64,000 nt of DNA from Paulownia fortunei (taxonomy: Eukaryota > Streptophyta > Magnoliopsida > Lamiales > Paulowniaceae), in assembly GCA_019321725.1 (NCBI GenBank), contig CM033107.1, positions 26,279,445-26,343,444 of the forward strand, given 5' to 3'. Below are positions 61,575-64,000 of the stretch, one piece after another (position 1 is the stretch's first letter; each line of letters opens with the position of its first letter). The notes under the pieces are model-generated. The model had not been told where the DNA came from. It was given only the letters and a program-made list of their open reading frames with translations, and searched no databases. A program made the position numbers and the translations under genes.

Positions 61575-62861
61575 GAGCTACATGGCATGTGAATTTACGT
61601 ATACTTATCTAGGTATGTATCATGAAGGAAAAGCAGATTGTTTCATTCTGTAAATGCTGATCTTAAAACATATCCTGGTCAAAGATTTATAGTAAATTTT
61701 TGGAATTTGCAAATTTGTCAATGTTCCTTGGATGTCATCAATGAACTGGGTGAAGCAGCGTATGGTAGTGCTCATCCCTAGGAATTAAAGAGTTAACAAT
61801 ATGTTTTGTATAATTCACATCAGGGTTGCTGCAACCTATTGTTTTTTTTTTTCATTCTTTATAGTAATGAAAGTTCTTGCTGGAGAAATTTTAACTTTTT
61901 CTTGTGAAAATATTTTTAGAAAATTGGGATAAATGAGATATTTAGAAGAAAAAGAATCTGTTTCCTGAAAATTCTAGATTGGATCCTAGTGCGTTACGGG
62001 AATCATCAGTTCTGATTTAGGACACTGCCTGCAAGTCTATGGCGGTCATATTCCATGATAGAAGACATACATGTAGTTTATTTAGTGATATGGTTTATCA
62101 TTGTCAAAGTAGAATCTGGTCTATTCAGTTGTATAGATCATAATTTCTTTCACCTTTGTTAACATTTTTATCATTATATTACTTTTTCGGTAGTTTGCTT
62201 GGCTGAAAGTGGATAATGTGTCTTAGTCAACTATTTCTTCGCAGGAATATATATATATATATATATATAGGGCAGCAGCAGTTTTTCCTACTCCTTATGG
62301 TGGGGAAAGTATTTGCATAGTAGCAGTTATAGCTGAAGACGGCGTCTTGTCACCTTTGTCACTGCAGCTGTTATATGTAAATATAGCTAGTGATTTTGTG
62401 CTTTTCACTTTCTTCGCCTTTCACTTTCTCTGTAATATTAAGGATAATGAACTTGGTGCCTTTTGGCCTTTTGACTGTTGAATGCATATGATGTTTGGTC
62501 TATGTTAGACAATCTTTGCTTCATGTGGGGTATGTTTTCTTCAAGCATCTTTCTATGTGATCCATACATGGTTTCAGAGTTGTTTATATTTTTCAACCTA
62601 TTGAAGTCTGACTCGCTCAAAAACAGAAAAGAAAAAAAGTCGAAAAAACAAAGAACAAAGAAAGCAACGGCTGTTCTGGTTTTTTTATGTATGAAGACAC
62701 TTGTTTGTTAATCTGCAAGAAAACTATGACACTAAGTTGATCCATGCTCGTTCAAATACTAACTGTTAATATCACATCCATTATTTGTACCTATTGGAAT
62801 ATTACCTGTTATTCACCAGGCAAGTTGTTTCAGAATTGTCCCATGTCTTACACCACTAAGA
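61575..62861. other. 3' flank of the SIS-like gene
   Basis: A (TA)n run lies near 62246-62269. No further gene is seen. Confidence 0.4.
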
Positions 62862-62971
62862 AATTCAAGATATCTAGAATAAGCCAAATGTTCCTTGTAA
62901 ATCTAACTGATAGAACAATTCAAGATATCTAGAATAAGCCAAATGTTCCTTGTAAATCTAACTGATAGAAC
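62862..62971. repeat. Perfect 55-bp tandem duplication
   Basis: The unit beginning AATTCAAGATATCTAGAATA and ending ACTGATAGAAC occurs at 62862-62916 and again at 62917-62971 without visible difference. It is very young, or an assembly artefact. Confidence 0.9.
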
Positions 62972-63925
62972 AATCTTTGACTAGAATAAGGACCACTGTT
63001 GCTCTTTCAGTGTTTTTGTTTGATATGAATTGCAGATAATGATAAGGGTGTTTATCAGAATGGATTTGGTTAGATTCTTGTTGTCAATCAGCAGTTTCTG
63101 GGACTATTAACTCTTTTTTTTTTTTGCTTTAGTTTCTTGTTGTAATCATTGTTGTCTGGGCTTAAGATAATATGGACAAGGCTAAAAGAATATCTGGTTC
63201 TCCAAAGAAGTTGTCTACTAGGTCTGTGAAACAACAGGAGATGCCCACATAGCTGATGTTAGTAATAAACCGCGCTAAAGGACAATAACACAATGACAAT
63301 ATCACTAGATTCTGTAGTAATTCATTTTAGGTATGAGACTCTTGTTTCATGTTTGGTTGAAAGATCTTTAACACCTTTGGCCTATGTCTTCAGCAGAAAA
63401 GAGAAATCAAAAAACAGCTTATCCCTGTATTTTAAAGGTCTATTTTTATTATTTTTTTTAATTTTCAGCACTTGAATTATCCAGTTAAGAGTTCAGTGGA
63501 TTAGCAAACAGTAAAAAAAACTTAGAACTCAAAATATTTGTTGCTCGTTAGTATGTGTTCCCTGAACATTGTAGTAAACTTTAACATGTAGCTGATCAGT
63601 TTCCGGCAATTATCTTATCTTAATCTTATGAGGAGGAGCTTGGTTCAGGCACTTGTTTAAGATTATAATTCAAAGATTACAATTATCTTATCTTAATCCT
63701 ATGGCAGACCATAATTCATATTGAACATTATTTAAGAGCAAAGTTAGTGATCAAAAACGAGATGCATTCTATATATCAGTAAATAATTGGGAAGTTTCTG
63801 GTGATAATTTCATGTTATGTCAACCAAAATATTTTCTGTTTTTGATACAAAAAGCATATGGAGAAATCAACAAACGAACAGTAATAACCTAACCGTCCAG
63901 TGCCCATGGAGAAAAACTAAAAGCG
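62972..63925. other. Intergenic region before the tRNA
   Basis: No supported gene is seen. A 60-codon frame at 63293 has no motif. AATTATCTTATCTTAATC repeats at 63608 and 63682. Confidence 0.4.
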
Positions 63926-63930
63926 AAAAA
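63926..63930 (-). terminator. RNA polymerase III terminator of the tRNA gene
   Basis: On the minus strand a run of five T lies 13 bases after the tRNA 3' end, with a backup T run at 63912-63916. This is the expected Pol III stop signal. Confidence 0.6.
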
Positions 63931-63943
63931 GAACATACAGAGA

Positions 63944-64000
63944 CGCCGTTGCCGGGGATCGAACCCGGGTCACCCGCGTGACAGGCGGGAATACTCACCA
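63944..64000 (-). tRNA. tRNA-Asp (GTC anticodon), 5' end beyond the window
   Basis: On the minus strand the visible 57 bases hold the end of the D arm (TGGTGAGTATT), the anticodon arm CCCGCCTGTCACGCGGG with anticodon GTC, the T arm CCGGGTTCGATCCCCGG with the GTTCGATCC B box, and the 3' acceptor strand CAACGGC plus discriminator G at 63944. This matches plant nuclear tRNA-Asp. About 15 bases of the 5' acceptor strand and D arm lie outside the window. Confidence 0.93.

Overview
The window is nuclear DNA from a flowering plant, almost certainly a eudicot. The genes are split by canonical GT/AG introns, the intergenic DNA is very AT-rich and full of degenerate foldback elements, and every recognised product belongs to a plant family. 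I cannot name the species.

Layout, left to right. (1) 1-620: decayed half-size ABCG transporter. (2) 820-3219: intact intronless G-type lectin receptor kinase. (3) 3.2-10.6 kb: no protein gene I can support, but a clear MIR2111 hairpin on the minus strand at 6836-6927. (4) 10616-14004, minus: seven-exon mitochondrial carrier with a one-base frameshift in exon 3. (5) 14-21.7 kb: AT-rich, transposon-derived, including a 1.15 kb foldback element. (6) 21809-26546: intact four-exon BEL1-like homeobox gene of the BLH9/BLH8 (PENNYWISE/POUND-FOOLISH) class. (7) 29240-33479, minus: intact four-exon NPF (NRT1/PTR) transporter. (8) 34-41 kb: intergenic. (9) 41230-42290, minus: frameshifted intronless coding remnant. 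(10) 44771-45249: small secreted/membrane protein with a one-base frameshift. (11) 46.2-55.4 kb: tandem duplication of a nine-exon PI31-type proteasome regulator; the left copy is a pseudogene and the right copy is intact (302 aa). (12) 55.9 kb: PTI1-like kinase fragment. (13) 59750-61574: intact five-exon small gene resembling Arabidopsis SIS. (14) 63944 to the right edge, minus: tRNA-Asp(GTC), cut by the window end.

The genes are not a pathway; they are ordinary plant loci side by side. From memory, the carrier, NPF and PI31 genes match the Arabidopsis neighbourhood At3g53940-At3g53970, and the SIS-like and BLH9 genes match At5g02020-At5g02030, so the window may be an ancestral block whose members were later split in Arabidopsis. 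The most informative items are the MIR2111 precursor, the PI31 duplication caught during decay of one copy, and two one-base frameshifts beside G runs, which may be assembly errors. I see no credible novel defence or mobile system.
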